Numbered from the stretch's first letter, positions 8,729 to 17,941 are shown. The stretch: 42,243 bases of DNA from Microbacterium paulum (GCF_015707995.1 NZ_JAAGRY010000023.1:1-42243); one strand, 5' to 3'. Numbers and translations are program-made. Notes: generated by a model from the letters alone, not told the origin.

Positions 8729-8819
8729 CGGTATTCAGTCTCCCCACCGGTCCCCGGCCCCACCCCCGCCCCATCGCGCTGCACCGGGCGCCCCGAGCGC
8801 CCGCACAGACTGAGTACCG
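8729..8819. repeat. Long-spaced inverted repeat upstream of the ltrA-like gene
   Basis: CGGTATTCAGTCT at 8729-8741 is mirrored by AGACTGAGTACCG at 8807-8819, with 12 of 13 positions complementary and 65 bases between. The interval is C-rich (CCCCACC runs) with no gene. It could be a pair of operator half-sites, a stem or a scar; nothing else in the window matches it. Confidence 0.5.
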
Positions 8820-8847
8820 AACACGACCACCCAGTGACCTGGCGCGC

Positions 8848-10024
8848 ATGACCACCCCCGCCGAGACGAGCCCGCGCCCGCGATTGCGCCTGACGCCGAT
8901 GCGTCCGCGCGGCCCGCACGAGCCGCACCGGGCGGCGTCGAGCCTCGAGCTCTTCTTCGACCTCGTGTTCGTCGTCGCGATCAGCGTCGCGTCGGTGCAG
9001 CTGCACCACGCGCTCAGCGCCGGGCACGTGCTGCACGGCATCGTGAGCTTCGCGATCGTGTTCTTCGCGATCTGGTGGGCGTGGATGAACTTCGCCTGGT
9101 TCGCGACGTCGTTCGACACCGACGACTGGCTCTACCGAGTGCTCACGATCGTGCAGATGGGCGGCGTGCTCGTGCTCGCGGCCGGCATCCCCGCCGTCTT
9201 CGAGCACGAAGACTTCACCGTGATGATCGCGGGTTACGTCGTGATGCGCCTGGCGATGGTCACGCAGTGGCTGCGCGCGTCGCGATCGGCCGGACGTCTG
9301 CGCCGGGCCACCCTCACCTATGCCGTCGGCATCGCGGTGGTGCAGGCGCTGTGGCTGGCGACCATGCTGCTGCCCACCGAGGTGCGTCCCGTGTTCATCG
9401 TCGTGCTGGTCGCCGCCGAGCTGGCGGTGCCGGTCGTCGCCGAACGGACGGGCACGACGCCGTGGCATCCGCATCACATCACCGAGCGCTACGGACTGTT
9501 CACCCTGATCGTGCTGGACGAGAGTCTGCTGGCGTCGGCGAACGCGATCTTCGAGGCGCTGCACGACTCAGAAGACGTGGCCCCGCTCATCGGGCTCGGC
9601 GTGCTCGCCTCATCACGACGGCGGCGCTGTGGTGGATCTACTTCTGGCCCGCGCATCACCACGCGATCGGCACGCTGCGCGAGTCGATCGGGTACGGCTA
9701 CGGGCACTATTTCATCTTCGCCGCGGCGGCCGCTTTCTCGGCGGGCATCGAGGTCGAGATCGACGTGCTGGGCGGCGAAAGCGCGCTCGAGGCGCCGTGG
9801 GCGTCGTTCGCGTACACGATCCCGATCGCGGTGTTCCTGATCGGGGTGTGGCTGGTCGCGATCCGCCCGCAGGCCGACCGTGTCGTCAACACGGCGATAC
9901 CTGTGACGGCCTGCTCGTGCTCGTCGATCCGCTCATTCCGGTGCCGTTCGCGCTGACCACGGTGCTGCTCGTGCTGCTGGTCGCGGTGCTGGTGTGGCGG
10001 CCTCCGGTCACCGCCACACGCTGA
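8848..10024 (+). pseudogene. LtrA-family membrane protein, two frameshifts
   Basis: The product matches the low-temperature-requirement A family of multi-helix membrane proteins of unknown function: N-terminal ASSLELFFDLVFVVAI (about residues 30-45), WAWMNFAWFATSFDTDDW and ERYGLFTLIVLDES are hallmarks. The frame breaks twice. Near 9608-9612 GCCTCATC seems to have lost one C: restoring it gives VLALITTAALWWIYFW in the next frame. Near 9900-9915 a second single-base loss moves the tail into a third frame, which ends GLLVLVDPLIPVPF...TATR at 10024. Both changes have the same sign. Either the gene is dead or the sequence has indel errors. Its 3' end overlaps the convergent ROK gene by 17 bases. 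No Shine-Dalgarno is evident at 8848. Confidence 0.8.
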
Positions 10025-11195
10025 GCAGGTTCGCACGGGCGAGGTCGGATGCCCCCGCGAGGGCCCCGGCGACGACGACGTCGGCGCCGAGGGTCGAGAC
10101 GACGAGCTCGGGGGCCGGTAGGTGCAGGTCGCTCGGCAACGCCGCACGGGCCGCCGACGCGATCTGTTCGACGCCCGCCGAGACGGCACCCGAGACCACC
10201 ACGAGACTCGGATCGAACATGCTGCCGAGCACGCTCACGATTCGCGCGAGCACCACGCTGATGCGCTCCGTGATGCGCAGCGCGTCGGGGTCGCCCGCGG
10301 CGGCGAGCTCGAGCACCGTGCGCCCGTCGCGCTGCGGGGCACGGGCGAGCGCGCCCTCGGGGTCGGCGTCGCCGGCGGCGACCGCCTCCGCCGCCCACAT
10401 CGCGGCGAGGTGGCCGAGCCCGTAGGCCGTGCCGACGCCCTCGACGTGGTCGAAGGCGATCATCTCGCCGACACCGCCGTGCGCCCCGCGCAAGAGGCGG
10501 CCGTCGATCACGACTCCGGCGCCGAGGCGGTCGCCCGCGAGCAAGGCGATGTAGTCGCGGCGCCCGACCGCGGCGCCCGAGGCGCCTTCGGCGACGGCGG
10601 CGAGCGAGGCGTCGTTGTCGATGCGCAGCAGCGTCGACCAGCCGAACAGCCCGCGCAGATCGGGGTTCATCAGCTGCCAGAAGCCGTCGGGATGCGACGG
10701 CGAGCGCCCCGCGGCGTCGACGGGCGCGGGCACACCGATGCAGAGCGCCGCGACGGCGGCGCGCTCGCTGCCGGCAAGGCGCAGAGCCTCGTCGACGGCG
10801 GCGGTGAGGGCGCGGCGCCGTTCGGCGACGTCGGTGCTGTCGGGGTCGGCGGCGATGTGGTGCGTGGCGAGCGGGTGTGAGCGCAGGTCGGTGACGACGA
10901 CGGTGCCGTGCGCGCGACCGGCATCCACCGCGACGAGCACCCCGGCGTCGGCTCGCAGTTCGAACCGGCGCGCGGGCCGGCCTTTGCGGTAGAGGCCGGC
11001 ATCGCGGGCGTTGGGGAGTTCCCGCAACAGCCCGACGCCGGCGAGACCGTCCATCGCGTCGATGACGGTCGAGCGGGTCATGCCGGTCGCGGCCATCGCC
11101 TCGGTGGCGGTGAACTCGCGCACGCCCCACGCGTACTCCCACACCGACTGGTGGCTCGGTGACCACGATGTCGGGGCGGCGGATGACTCTGACAC
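10008..11195 (-). CDS. ROK-family transcriptional repressor
   Basis: A 395-residue regulator with an N-terminal winged helix (residues about 15-65: TATEAMAATGMTRSTVIDAM) and a C-terminal ROK sugar-kinase-like domain starting at VLVAVDAGRAHGTVVV. The family's usual CxCGxxGCxE zinc motif is not present: the region GVGEMIAFDHVEG...AYGLGH has no cysteines, so it may not bind zinc in the standard way. GTG at 11195 is chosen because AAAGGT lies about 9 bases upstream; the frame is open further but crosses the promoter. It is divergent from the sugar ABC operon and is its likely repressor, with a sugar as inducer (inference). Confidence 0.88.
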   Translation of the reverse strand: MSESSAAPTSWSPSHQSVWEYAWGVREFTATEAMAATGMTRSTVIDAMDGLAGVGLLRELPNARDAGLYRKGRPARRFELRADAGVLVAVDAGRAHGTVVVTDLRSHPLATHHIAADPDSTDVAERRRALTAAVDEALRLAGSERAAVAALCIGVPAPVDAAGRSPSHPDGFWQLMNPDLRGLFGWSTLLRIDNDASLAAVAEGASGAAVGRRDYIALLAGDRLGAGVVIDGRLLRGAHGGVGEMIAFDHVEGVGTAYGLGHLAAMWAAEAVAAGDADPEGALARAPQRDGRTVLELAAAGDPDALRITERISVVLARIVSVLGSMFDPSLVVVSGAVSAGVEQIASAARAALPSDLHLPAPELVVSTLGADVVVAGALAGASDLARANLLSVWR

Positions 11196-11308
11196 GACCT
11201 CTTGACCTTTCGTCGTTGCTCCTGCAATACTGCCGTCACAGACTTGATTTGGCGAGTAAATATAATCATCGAAGTTGGCGGAGAGGCCAGCACGGATGGA
11301 GGACGAGG
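11196..11308. promoter_or_regulatory. Divergent promoter region of the ROK gene and the sugar ABC operon
   Basis: This gap is markedly AT-rich for the window. It holds a consensus TATAAT at 11261-11266, about 43 bases before the lipoprotein start, and an inverted pair TGATT (11245-11249) / AATCA (11264-11268) around it that could be the ROK operator. No good -35 is seen at 17-18 bases. The ribosome binding site GGAGG is at 11299-11303. Confidence 0.5.
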
Positions 11309-12592
11309 GTGTCAGAGAGAAATCGACGAACACGGCGGGTGGTCGCCGCACTGGCGGCGGCGGCTCTTGCCGTGACCGCTCTGGTGGGCTGCTCCGCCGA
11401 CGGGCGCGAGACGATCCGGTTCACCTTCAGCAAGCGCGAGGCGCTCGGCTTCATGAACCAGGTGGTCAGCGACTACAACGCCTCGCAGGACAAGGTGCAG
11501 GTCGTCATGGACACGTCGGGAGTCGACGTCGTGTCGGCGAGCTTCGTGCGCGGCAACCCGCCCGACATCATGCTCGCGAACTACAACTACGAGATCGCCC
11601 GCTTCGTCGAGCGCTGCGCGCTCAGCGACCTGTCGGGCACCGAAGCCGCCGCGAACACCCGCGACGACCTGCAGCCGCTGCTCGACCAGTACGGGTCGTG
11701 CGCGGGTCGGGTGAGCGCGCTTCCCTACTCGGTCATGGCCGCCTCGGTGATCTACAACAAGCAGATCTTCGCCGACCACGGCCTCGAGGTGCCGACCACG
11801 TGGAGCGAACTGCTGCACGTGTGCGACGTGCTGCAGTCGGCGGGCGTGACGCCCTTCTACGCCACCTTCAAAGACGACTGGACGATCGGGCAGGGCTGGT
11901 ACGACTACTCGGTGGGCGGCTCGCTCGACGTGCTCGACTTCTTCGACCGGCTGAAGGCCGAGGGCGCCGACGTCGGTCCCGATTCGGATGTCTCGTTCCA
12001 GAAAGACTTCGCCGAGCCGATGGACAAGATGCTGCAGCTCACGTCGACGTACGTGAACAAGGATGCCGCCAGTCGCGGCTACGGCGACGGAAACCTGGCC
12101 TTCGCCAAGGGCGAGGCGGCGATGTACCTGCAGGGCCCGTGGGCGTTCAGCGAGATCGCGAAGACCTCGCCCGACCTGGACCTCGGCACGTTCCCGCTGC
12201 CGATGACCGACGACCCGGCAGACCTCAAGGTGCGCGTCAACATGGACCTCGCCGCGACGATCCCCGAAGGATCGAAGCACCAAGAGGCGGCACGCGACTT
12301 TCTCGAGTACCTCTTCGAGCCCGATCGTGTGCAGGCCTACAACGAGTCGCAGCTCGGCTTCAGCCCGATGACGGATGCCCCCGAGCCGACCGACTCGCGC
12401 ATCGCCGGCATGATCCCGTTCTACAACACCGGGCAGGTCTACCAGGGCCCCTCGGTGCTCGTGCCCAAGACGATCCCCGTCTTCAACTACGCGCAGGCGA
12501 TGGTGTTCGGCGAGCCGCCGGCATCCATTCTGCAGACCATGGACCAGGACTGGGCGCGCCTGGCGTTCCGTCAACCGAAGGAAGGTCGATGA
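11309..12592 (+). CDS. Sugar ABC transporter substrate-binding lipoprotein
   Basis: A 427-residue extracellular solute-binding protein of the family 1 (maltose/oligosaccharide) type. The N-terminus is a lipoprotein signal: Arg-rich start, hydrophobic VVAALAAAALAVTALV and a lipobox LVGC, with lipidation on that Cys. The mature part has ETIRFTFSKREALGFMNQ, then SVIYNKQIFADHGLEVPTTW and GEAAMYLQGPWA, all typical of the family. GTG at 11309 has GGAGG six bases upstream. The gene overlaps the first permease by ATGA. Neighbours (two permeases, GH13 glucosidase, ROK repressor) point to uptake of an alpha-linked oligosaccharide (inference). Confidence 0.93.
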   Translation: MSERNRRTRRVVAALAAAALAVTALVGCSADGRETIRFTFSKREALGFMNQVVSDYNASQDKVQVVMDTSGVDVVSASFVRGNPPDIMLANYNYEIARFVERCALSDLSGTEAAANTRDDLQPLLDQYGSCAGRVSALPYSVMAASVIYNKQIFADHGLEVPTTWSELLHVCDVLQSAGVTPFYATFKDDWTIGQGWYDYSVGGSLDVLDFFDRLKAEGADVGPDSDVSFQKDFAEPMDKMLQLTSTYVNKDAASRGYGDGNLAFAKGEAAMYLQGPWAFSEIAKTSPDLDLGTFPLPMTDDPADLKVRVNMDLAATIPEGSKHQEAARDFLEYLFEPDRVQAYNESQLGFSPMTDAPEPTDSRIAGMIPFYNTGQVYQGPSVLVPKTIPVFNYAQAMVFGEPPASILQTMDQDWARLAFRQPKEGR

Positions 12593-13515
12593 TGACCACG
12601 ACCAGCAGCATCGTCACCGCCGGCGCGACCCGCGGCGGCCAGACCGTGCGCCGCAGCAGGCGCCGCGTCGAGCCGATCTACTACCTGTTCCTGCTGCCGA
12701 GCCTCGTGCTGTTCACGCTCGCGATCACCGCGCCGGGCGTCATCGGCATCTTCTTCAGCTTCACCGACTCGATCGGCATCGGCGACTGGAACTTCGTGGG
12801 CCTCACGAACTACGTCGCCCTGTTCAGCGACCCGGCGATCCTGCAGAGCTACCTGTTCACGATCGGGTTCTCGATCGCGACTGTGCTCGTCGTGAACGTG
12901 GTGGCGTTCCTGCTGGCCGTGGGGCTCACCTCGCGCATCCGGTTCAAGACCGGGCTGCGCACGATCTTCGTCATCCCGATGGTGATCTCGGGCATCATCA
13001 TCGCCTACGTCTTCAACTTCTTGTTCTCGAACTCGGTGCCGGCGCTCGGCACGGCCCTCGGCATTACCTGGCTGCAGACGAGCATCCTCGCGAACCCCGA
13101 CTTCGCGTGGGTCGCGATCGTGATCGTGACGGCCTGGCAGGCGATCCCGGGCACGCTGCTCATCTATATCGCGGGGCTCCTCTCGGTGCCGAGCGACGTC
13201 TACGAGGCGGCCGATCTCGACGGGGCGAGCAAGCGCCAGCAGCTCGTGCGCATCACCCTTCCGCTCGTCGCCGGGTACGTCGTGATCAACGTCATCCTCG
13301 GCTTCAAGGGCTTCTTGAACGCCTACGACATCATCGTCGGCCTCACGAACGGCGGCCCGGGCACCGCCACCCGCAGCATCGCGATGACGATCATCGCGGG
13401 CTTCAACGGCGGCGACTACGCCTACCAGATGGCCAACGCGACCATCTTCTTCATCGTCGCCGTCATCATCTCCGTCCTCCAGCTCTCGCTCACCCGCGGA
13501 AGGAACCAGTTCTGA
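12592..13515 (+). CDS. Sugar ABC transporter permease (MalF type)
   Basis: About 307 residues with six transmembrane segments, the first around YYLFLLPSLVLFTLAI. The cytosolic EAA loop, YEAADLDGASKRQQLVRITLP near residues 200-220, is the contact site for the ATPase. Two ATGs lie next to each other (12589 and 12592); the second is chosen because AAGGAAGG at 12578-12585 is then six bases away. It overlaps the binding-protein gene and the next permease (TGATG), so all three are translated together. No ATPase gene is present in the operon. Confidence 0.93.
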   Translation: MTTTSSIVTAGATRGGQTVRRSRRRVEPIYYLFLLPSLVLFTLAITAPGVIGIFFSFTDSIGIGDWNFVGLTNYVALFSDPAILQSYLFTIGFSIATVLVVNVVAFLLAVGLTSRIRFKTGLRTIFVIPMVISGIIIAYVFNFLFSNSVPALGTALGITWLQTSILANPDFAWVAIVIVTAWQAIPGTLLIYIAGLLSVPSDVYEAADLDGASKRQQLVRITLPLVAGYVVINVILGFKGFLNAYDIIVGLTNGGPGTATRSIAMTIIAGFNGGDYAYQMANATIFFIVAVIISVLQLSLTRGRNQF

Positions 13516-14426
13516 TGTCCACGACACAGCCTGCCCTCGCCTTCGAACCCGCCGACACCGGCGCGGCCGCGACGAAGGGCCGCCGCCGCGGCCGGGCGCC
13601 GATCCTCGAACGCGTCAACTGGTCGACGACGATCATCCTCATGCTCTGCAGCGTGACCGTACTGCTGCCGCTCTACGTCACCCTCTCGATGGCGTTCAAG
13701 ACGACCGGCCAGGCCGTCGACGGCAACGCGTTCTCACTGCCCGCGCCGTTCTCGATCGACGGGTTCGTCGAGGCCTGGAACCTCACCAAGTTCCCGGTGG
13801 GCGTCACCATTTCGCTCCTCGTCACGGCCGGCACCGTGATCGCCACGATCGTGCTCGCCGCGTTCGCCTCGTATGCGATCGTGCGCAACTGGGATCGCAA
13901 GCTCTTCCGCTACTCGTTCTTCTACCTGCTCGCGGCGATGTTCATCCCGTTCCCCGTCGTGGCCCTGCCGCAGATCCAGTTGACCGGCCGGGTGGGGCTC
14001 GACAACCCGTTCGGGGTCGTCATCCTCGCCACGATGTTCCAGCTCAGCTTCAGCGTGCTGCTGTTCACCGCGTTCCTGCGCTCGATCCCGATCGAGCTCG
14101 AAGAGAGCGCGCGCATCGACGGTGCGACCACGTGGCAGACCTTCTGGCGGCTCATCTTTCCGCTGCTCGCACCGATGAGCGCAACCGTCGGCATCTTCGC
14201 CTTCCTCTACGCGTGGAACGACTTCATGATGCCCTCGCTCATCATCTCCGACCCGGCCCTGCAGACCCTGCCGGTGCGGCAGAACCTCTTCCAGACGCAG
14301 TTCAGCAACAACTACAACGTCTCGTTCGCCTCGTACCTCATGGCCATGGCCCCCGCGATCGTCGCCTACCTGTTCACCCAGCGCTGGGTGATGGAAGGCG
14401 TCACGCAAGGCGCCGTCAAGGGCTGA
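13515..14426 (+). CDS. Sugar ABC transporter permease (MalG type)
   Basis: A 303-residue inner-membrane permease with six predicted helices after a 35-residue Arg-rich cytosolic start. The EAA loop is LEESARIDGATTWQTFWRLI near residues 195-215, and the end WVMEGVTQGAVKG is the usual MalG-type C-terminus. The ATG shares bases with the stop of the previous permease. With its partner it forms the membrane pore; an MsiK-type shared ATPase encoded elsewhere would drive it, as is common in actinobacteria. Confidence 0.93.
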   Translation: MSTTQPALAFEPADTGAAATKGRRRGRAPILERVNWSTTIILMLCSVTVLLPLYVTLSMAFKTTGQAVDGNAFSLPAPFSIDGFVEAWNLTKFPVGVTISLLVTAGTVIATIVLAAFASYAIVRNWDRKLFRYSFFYLLAAMFIPFPVVALPQIQLTGRVGLDNPFGVVILATMFQLSFSVLLFTAFLRSIPIELEESARIDGATTWQTFWRLIFPLLAPMSATVGIFAFLYAWNDFMMPSLIISDPALQTLPVRQNLFQTQFSNNYNVSFASYLMAMAPAIVAYLFTQRWVMEGVTQGAVKG

Positions 14427-14486
14427 CCCGGTCATCCGCCCGCCCGTCGCCCGTTCTCCCCCTCTCTCCCACCGAAAGGCCCCCTC

Positions 14487-16193
14487 GTGATCTCCCCCGC
14501 CGACACCGACCACCGCTTCGCCGATCCCGCCGTGGACACCGCTCCGTGGTGGCGTCAGGCCACCGTGTACCAGATCTACCCGCGCAGCTTCGCCGATGCC
14601 GACGGCGACGGGCTCGGCGACATCCGTGGCATCCGTTCGCGCGTCGACTACCTCGCCGAGCTCGGCATCGACGCGGTGTGGTTGAGCCCGTTCTACCCGT
14701 CAGAGCTCGCCGACGGCGGCTACGACGTGGCCGACTATCGCGACGTCGACCCGCGCCTCGGCACCCTCGCCGACCTCGACGACCTCATCGCAGCGCTGCA
14801 CGCCCGCGGCATCAAGGTCGTGATCGACATCGTGCCGAACCACACCTCCGACCGGCACGCCTGGTTCCGCGAGGCTCTCGCTGCGGGGCGCGGGTCGGCG
14901 GCCCGCGAGCGGTACCTCTTTCGCGAGGGCTCGGGGCCGGACGGCGCCGAGCCGCCCACCGACTGGACGGCCGCGTTCGGCGGCAGCGCGTGGGAGCGCG
15001 TCGCCGACGGGCAGTGGTACCTGCACAGCTTCGCGATCGAGCAGCCCGACCTGAACTGGGCGCACCCCGAGGTTCGTGCCGACTTCGTGCACACGCTGCG
15101 GTTCTGGTCCGACCGGGGCGTCGACGGGTTCCGCATCGACGTCGCGCACATGCTGACGAAAGATCTCAGCGAGCCGCTGCCGTCGGCCGCCGAGCTCGCC
15201 GCCATGCCGGTCGACGGCACGCACCCGCTGCTCGACCGCGACGACGTGCACGAGGTCTACGCGCAGTGGCGCGAGGTGTTCGACTCCTACGACCCGCCGC
15301 GCACGGCGGTCGCCGAGGCGTGGGTCGCGTCTGACCGCGTGCCGAAGTATGCCAGCCCCGAGAGTCTCGGGCAGTCGTTCAACTTCGACCTGCTGGTCGC
15401 CGACTTCGACGCGGCGCAGTTCCGCGACATCGTGGCGCACAACATCGCCCTCGCCGCACGGTCGGGGTCGTCGTCGACGTGGGTGCTGTCGAACCACGAC
15501 GTGTTCCGGCATGCGACCCGCTACGGCCTCATCGGCCTGCCCGCGACCGACGAGCCCGGTGCGGTGCCGCGCCGACACGGCGGCGGGTGGCTCGAAGCCG
15601 GAGCCGATCAGGCCCTGCTCGACCGGACAGCCGGCGAGCGCCGGGCGCGCGCGGCGTCGATGTTCCTGCTCGGGCTGCCCGGGTCGGCGTATCTCTACCA
15701 GGGCGAAGAACTCGGCCTGCACGAGGTCGCCGAGATCGCCGCCGACGAGCGTCAAGACCCGACGTTCGAGCGCACGAACCGCGAGCAGTTCGGCCGCGAT
15801 GGATGTCGCGTGCCGCTCCCCTGGACGGCCGAGGGACCGTCGTTCGGCTTCGGCACGAACGGCGCGCACCTGCCGCAGCCGGCCTGGTTCGCCGATCACG
15901 CCGCCGACGTCGAGGCGCACGATCCCGCGTCGACGCTGTCGCTCTACCGCCGCGCGCTCGCGCTGCGCCACGACCTGCAGGCGGCCGAAGAGCTCACGTG
16001 GGTCGAGACGCACCGGGCCGACGTGCTGCACTTCGCCCGCCCGAACGGCTGGCAGGTGGTGACGAACTTCGGCGCCGAGCCCTACGCCCTCCCGGCAGAC
16101 GCGGGGCGAGTGGTGCTCTCGAGCGCCGGCGACGACGGGGCATCCACCGGCGTCGTTCCGGGCGAGACGACCGTCTGGCTCGCGCGCGACTGA
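14487..16193 (+). CDS. Alpha-glucosidase, glycoside hydrolase family 13
   Basis: A 568-residue GH13 enzyme of the oligo-1,6-glucosidase/alpha-glucosidase group. All four signature regions are present: DIVPNH near 114-119, GFRIDVAH with nucleophile Asp218, EAW with acid/base Glu277, and NHD with Asp338. The N-terminal TVYQIYPRSFADADGDGLGD is the standard opening of the group and includes the calcium-site-like DxDGDG loop. No signal peptide is seen, so it works in the cytosol on sugars brought in by the adjacent transporter. GTG at 14487 has GAAAGG seven bases upstream. It follows the permease by 60 bases and is probably in the same operon. Confidence 0.94.
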   Translation: MISPADTDHRFADPAVDTAPWWRQATVYQIYPRSFADADGDGLGDIRGIRSRVDYLAELGIDAVWLSPFYPSELADGGYDVADYRDVDPRLGTLADLDDLIAALHARGIKVVIDIVPNHTSDRHAWFREALAAGRGSAARERYLFREGSGPDGAEPPTDWTAAFGGSAWERVADGQWYLHSFAIEQPDLNWAHPEVRADFVHTLRFWSDRGVDGFRIDVAHMLTKDLSEPLPSAAELAAMPVDGTHPLLDRDDVHEVYAQWREVFDSYDPPRTAVAEAWVASDRVPKYASPESLGQSFNFDLLVADFDAAQFRDIVAHNIALAARSGSSSTWVLSNHDVFRHATRYGLIGLPATDEPGAVPRRHGGGWLEAGADQALLDRTAGERRARAASMFLLGLPGSAYLYQGEELGLHEVAEIAADERQDPTFERTNREQFGRDGCRVPLPWTAEGPSFGFGTNGAHLPQPAWFADHAADVEAHDPASTLSLYRRALALRHDLQAAEELTWVETHRADVLHFARPNGWQVVTNFGAEPYALPADAGRVVLSSAGDDGASTGVVPGETTVWLARD

Positions 16194-16238
16194 GACACGG
16201 CCGCGTTCGAGGCACGGCCGGCACCTGTCGCAAGGGTG

Positions 16239-16253
16239 TAAAGAAGAAGCGTG
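16239..16253 (+). promoter_or_regulatory. Leaderless -10-like box of the NAD-binding protein gene
   Basis: TAAAGA at 16239-16244 lies six bases before the GTG at 16251. The purine-rich AAGAAG between them is a poor ribosome binding site at this distance. Confidence 0.45.
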
Positions 16254-17174
16254 CAGACGATCCTGGGTGCGGGCGGGCAGATCGCGACCGAGCTCGCGCG
16301 CGAGCTGCACGACCGGTTCGGTGTGCCGCTGCGGCTGGTGAGCAGGCATCCGCGTGCCGTGCACCCGAGCGACGAGGTGTTCGCCGCCGACCTCACCGAC
16401 CCCGCGCAGACCGACGCCGCGGTCGCCGGCAGCGACATCGCCTACCTCACGGCGGGGCTGCCGGCCGACGCGAAGCTCTGGGCCGAGAAGTTCCCCGCGA
16501 TCATGCGGAACGCCATCGACGCGTGCGCGCGGCACGGCGCGAAGCTCGTGTTCTTCGACAACACCTACATGTATCCGATGACGAGCGAGCCGCTCACCGA
16601 AGCGGCGCCGTTCGACCCGCAGGGGCCGAGGGCGAAGGTGCGCGCCGAGATCGCGACGATGCTGTTGGATGCCATGGCCGCGGGCCGCGTCGAGGCGGTG
16701 ATCTGCCGTGCGCCGGAGTTCTACGGGCCCGCGCAGACGCAGAGCTTCACGAACGCGCTGCTGCTCGGGCCGATCGCGCGCGGCGAACGGGGCCGGGTGC
16801 CGCTGCGCGACGACACGCTCCGCAGCCTCATCTGGACGCCCGACGCGAGCCGCGCGATGGCGCTCATCGGCAACACCCCCGCCGCGTTCGGGCAGACCTG
16901 GCACCTGCCCTGCGATCCCGAACGCCGCACGTATGCGCAGCTCGCGGCCCTGGCATCCGACCTGTGGGGCGTCGAGGCGCGCTACACCGTCGCACCGGCG
17001 ATCGCCTTCAGGGCCGCCGCGGTGTTCGACAAGGGCGCACGGACAATCGTCGAACTGCTGCCGCGCTACGCGCACGACAACATCTTCGTGACCGAGAAGT
17101 TCGCGCAGGCCTTTCCCGAGTTCCGCGTGACCGGCTACCCCGAGGGCATCGCCGCGCTGCGGCCGACGGGGTGA
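16251..17174 (+). CDS. NAD-dependent epimerase/dehydratase-like protein
   Basis: A 307-residue atypical extended SDR. The dinucleotide loop is at the very N-terminus (ILGAGGQIATELA, residues 4-16). FFDNTYMYP near 101-109 occupies the place where extended SDRs have the catalytic serine/threonine and tyrosine region, and ICRAPEFYGP near 158-167 matches the usual PxxxYGP strand. A canonical YxxxK is not evident, so the enzyme may be an NAD-binding family member with another role. It follows the GH13 gene by 57 bases, but it has its own promoter-like box, so it need not belong to the sugar operon. Confidence 0.82.
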   Translation: MQTILGAGGQIATELARELHDRFGVPLRLVSRHPRAVHPSDEVFAADLTDPAQTDAAVAGSDIAYLTAGLPADAKLWAEKFPAIMRNAIDACARHGAKLVFFDNTYMYPMTSEPLTEAAPFDPQGPRAKVRAEIATMLLDAMAAGRVEAVICRAPEFYGPAQTQSFTNALLLGPIARGERGRVPLRDDTLRSLIWTPDASRAMALIGNTPAAFGQTWHLPCDPERRTYAQLAALASDLWGVEARYTVAPAIAFRAAAVFDKGARTIVELLPRYAHDNIFVTEKFAQAFPEFRVTGYPEGIAALRPTG

Positions 17175-17184
17175 TCCGTGGCGC

Positions 17185-17889
17185 TCAGGGCGCCGAGGTC
17201 CAGCCCGAGGCGTGGCGCGCGGCGAGGCCTTCGAGCAGCAGGTCGAGGGCGAACGCGAACTCGGCGTCGTCGTCGCACCCGTCGCCCGCGTGCGGCGCGG
17301 TGGTCGACATGCGCCCGATCGACGGATACGCGGTGAAGAAGGCACCGATCGCGGCGGCGCGTGCGGCGGGATCGGCGGGCGCCGTCGGCATGGGCATGAC
17401 GTCGCGCGTGAAGCCCCACATGCGCGTGCTGAGCGCGTGCATGCCGTGGTGCACGAGATCGGCCGAGAGGCCTCCGTCGAACATGGCGCGCATGAGCGAG
17501 TCGAAGTAGGCGAGCACGACGGGGCTCGCCTCGGTGCGCGACTCGATGGCGTCTTGCGCCCACGGGTGGGTGCGCAGCGCCTCGCGTGCGGCGAGGATGC
17601 GACCGCGCACGACGGCGCGCCAGTCGGCGGGCGGGTGTTCGGGGGCCGCGGCGTCGGGGGCGTCCGCGCCGTCGGGGTCATCGATCGCGGCGACGAGGCG
17701 GTCGACCATCGCGTCGATCAGGCCCTCGCGCGAGGCGACGTGCTTGTAGAGCGCCATCGGGGTGACGCCGAGCGCCTCTCCGAGGCGGCGCATGGTCGTC
17801 GCGTCGAGGCCGTGCGCGTCGGCATAGCCGATCGCGGCCTCGACGACGCGGTCGCGGTCGAGGGTCGCGCGCGGCGGTGCAGTTGACAC
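17185..17889 (-). CDS. TetR-family transcriptional repressor
   Basis: A 234-residue regulator. The N-terminal helix-turn-helix is at about residues 10-55 (DRDRVVEAAIGYADAHGLDATTMRRLGEAL, split here by family helices, then GVTPMALYKHVASREGL), followed by a C-terminal helical domain of the TetR-C (tetracycline-repressor-like) type. GTG at 17889 is chosen because it starts just at the operator region and gives the normal N-terminal length. It is divergent from a DUF4386 membrane protein gene, and the shared gap holds two GTATAC-based operators, one abutting this start codon, so it probably represses both itself and its neighbour. Confidence 0.9.
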   Translation of the reverse strand: MSTAPPRATLDRDRVVEAAIGYADAHGLDATTMRRLGEALGVTPMALYKHVASREGLIDAMVDRLVAAIDDPDGADAPDAAAPEHPPADWRAVVRGRILAAREALRTHPWAQDAIESRTEASPVVLAYFDSLMRAMFDGGLSADLVHHGMHALSTRMWGFTRDVMPMPTAPADPAARAAAIGAFFTAYPSIGRMSTTAPHAGDGCDDDAEFAFALDLLLEGLAARHASGWTSAP

Positions 17890-17941
17890 GTATACACCGT
17901 AGACCGTACGCTCGCCTCGCGAGGGTATACGACGTATACCC
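17890..17941. promoter_or_regulatory. Two TetR-type operators (GTATAC-N3-GTATAC)
   Basis: At 17923-17941 there is a 19-base palindrome, GGGTATAC-GAC-GTATACCC. At 17890-17904, touching the tetR start codon, there is a second copy GTATAC-ACC-GTAGAC with one mismatch. The two have identical half-site spacing and are centred 35 bases apart. The repeats are seen directly; assignment to the adjacent TetR protein is inference from position. Confidence 0.75.

Noticed and set aside
11261..11266. TATAAT as a complete consensus promoter of the sugar operon
   Set aside because: The hexamer is perfect but no -35 match stands 16-18 bases upstream, so only a promoter region is reported.
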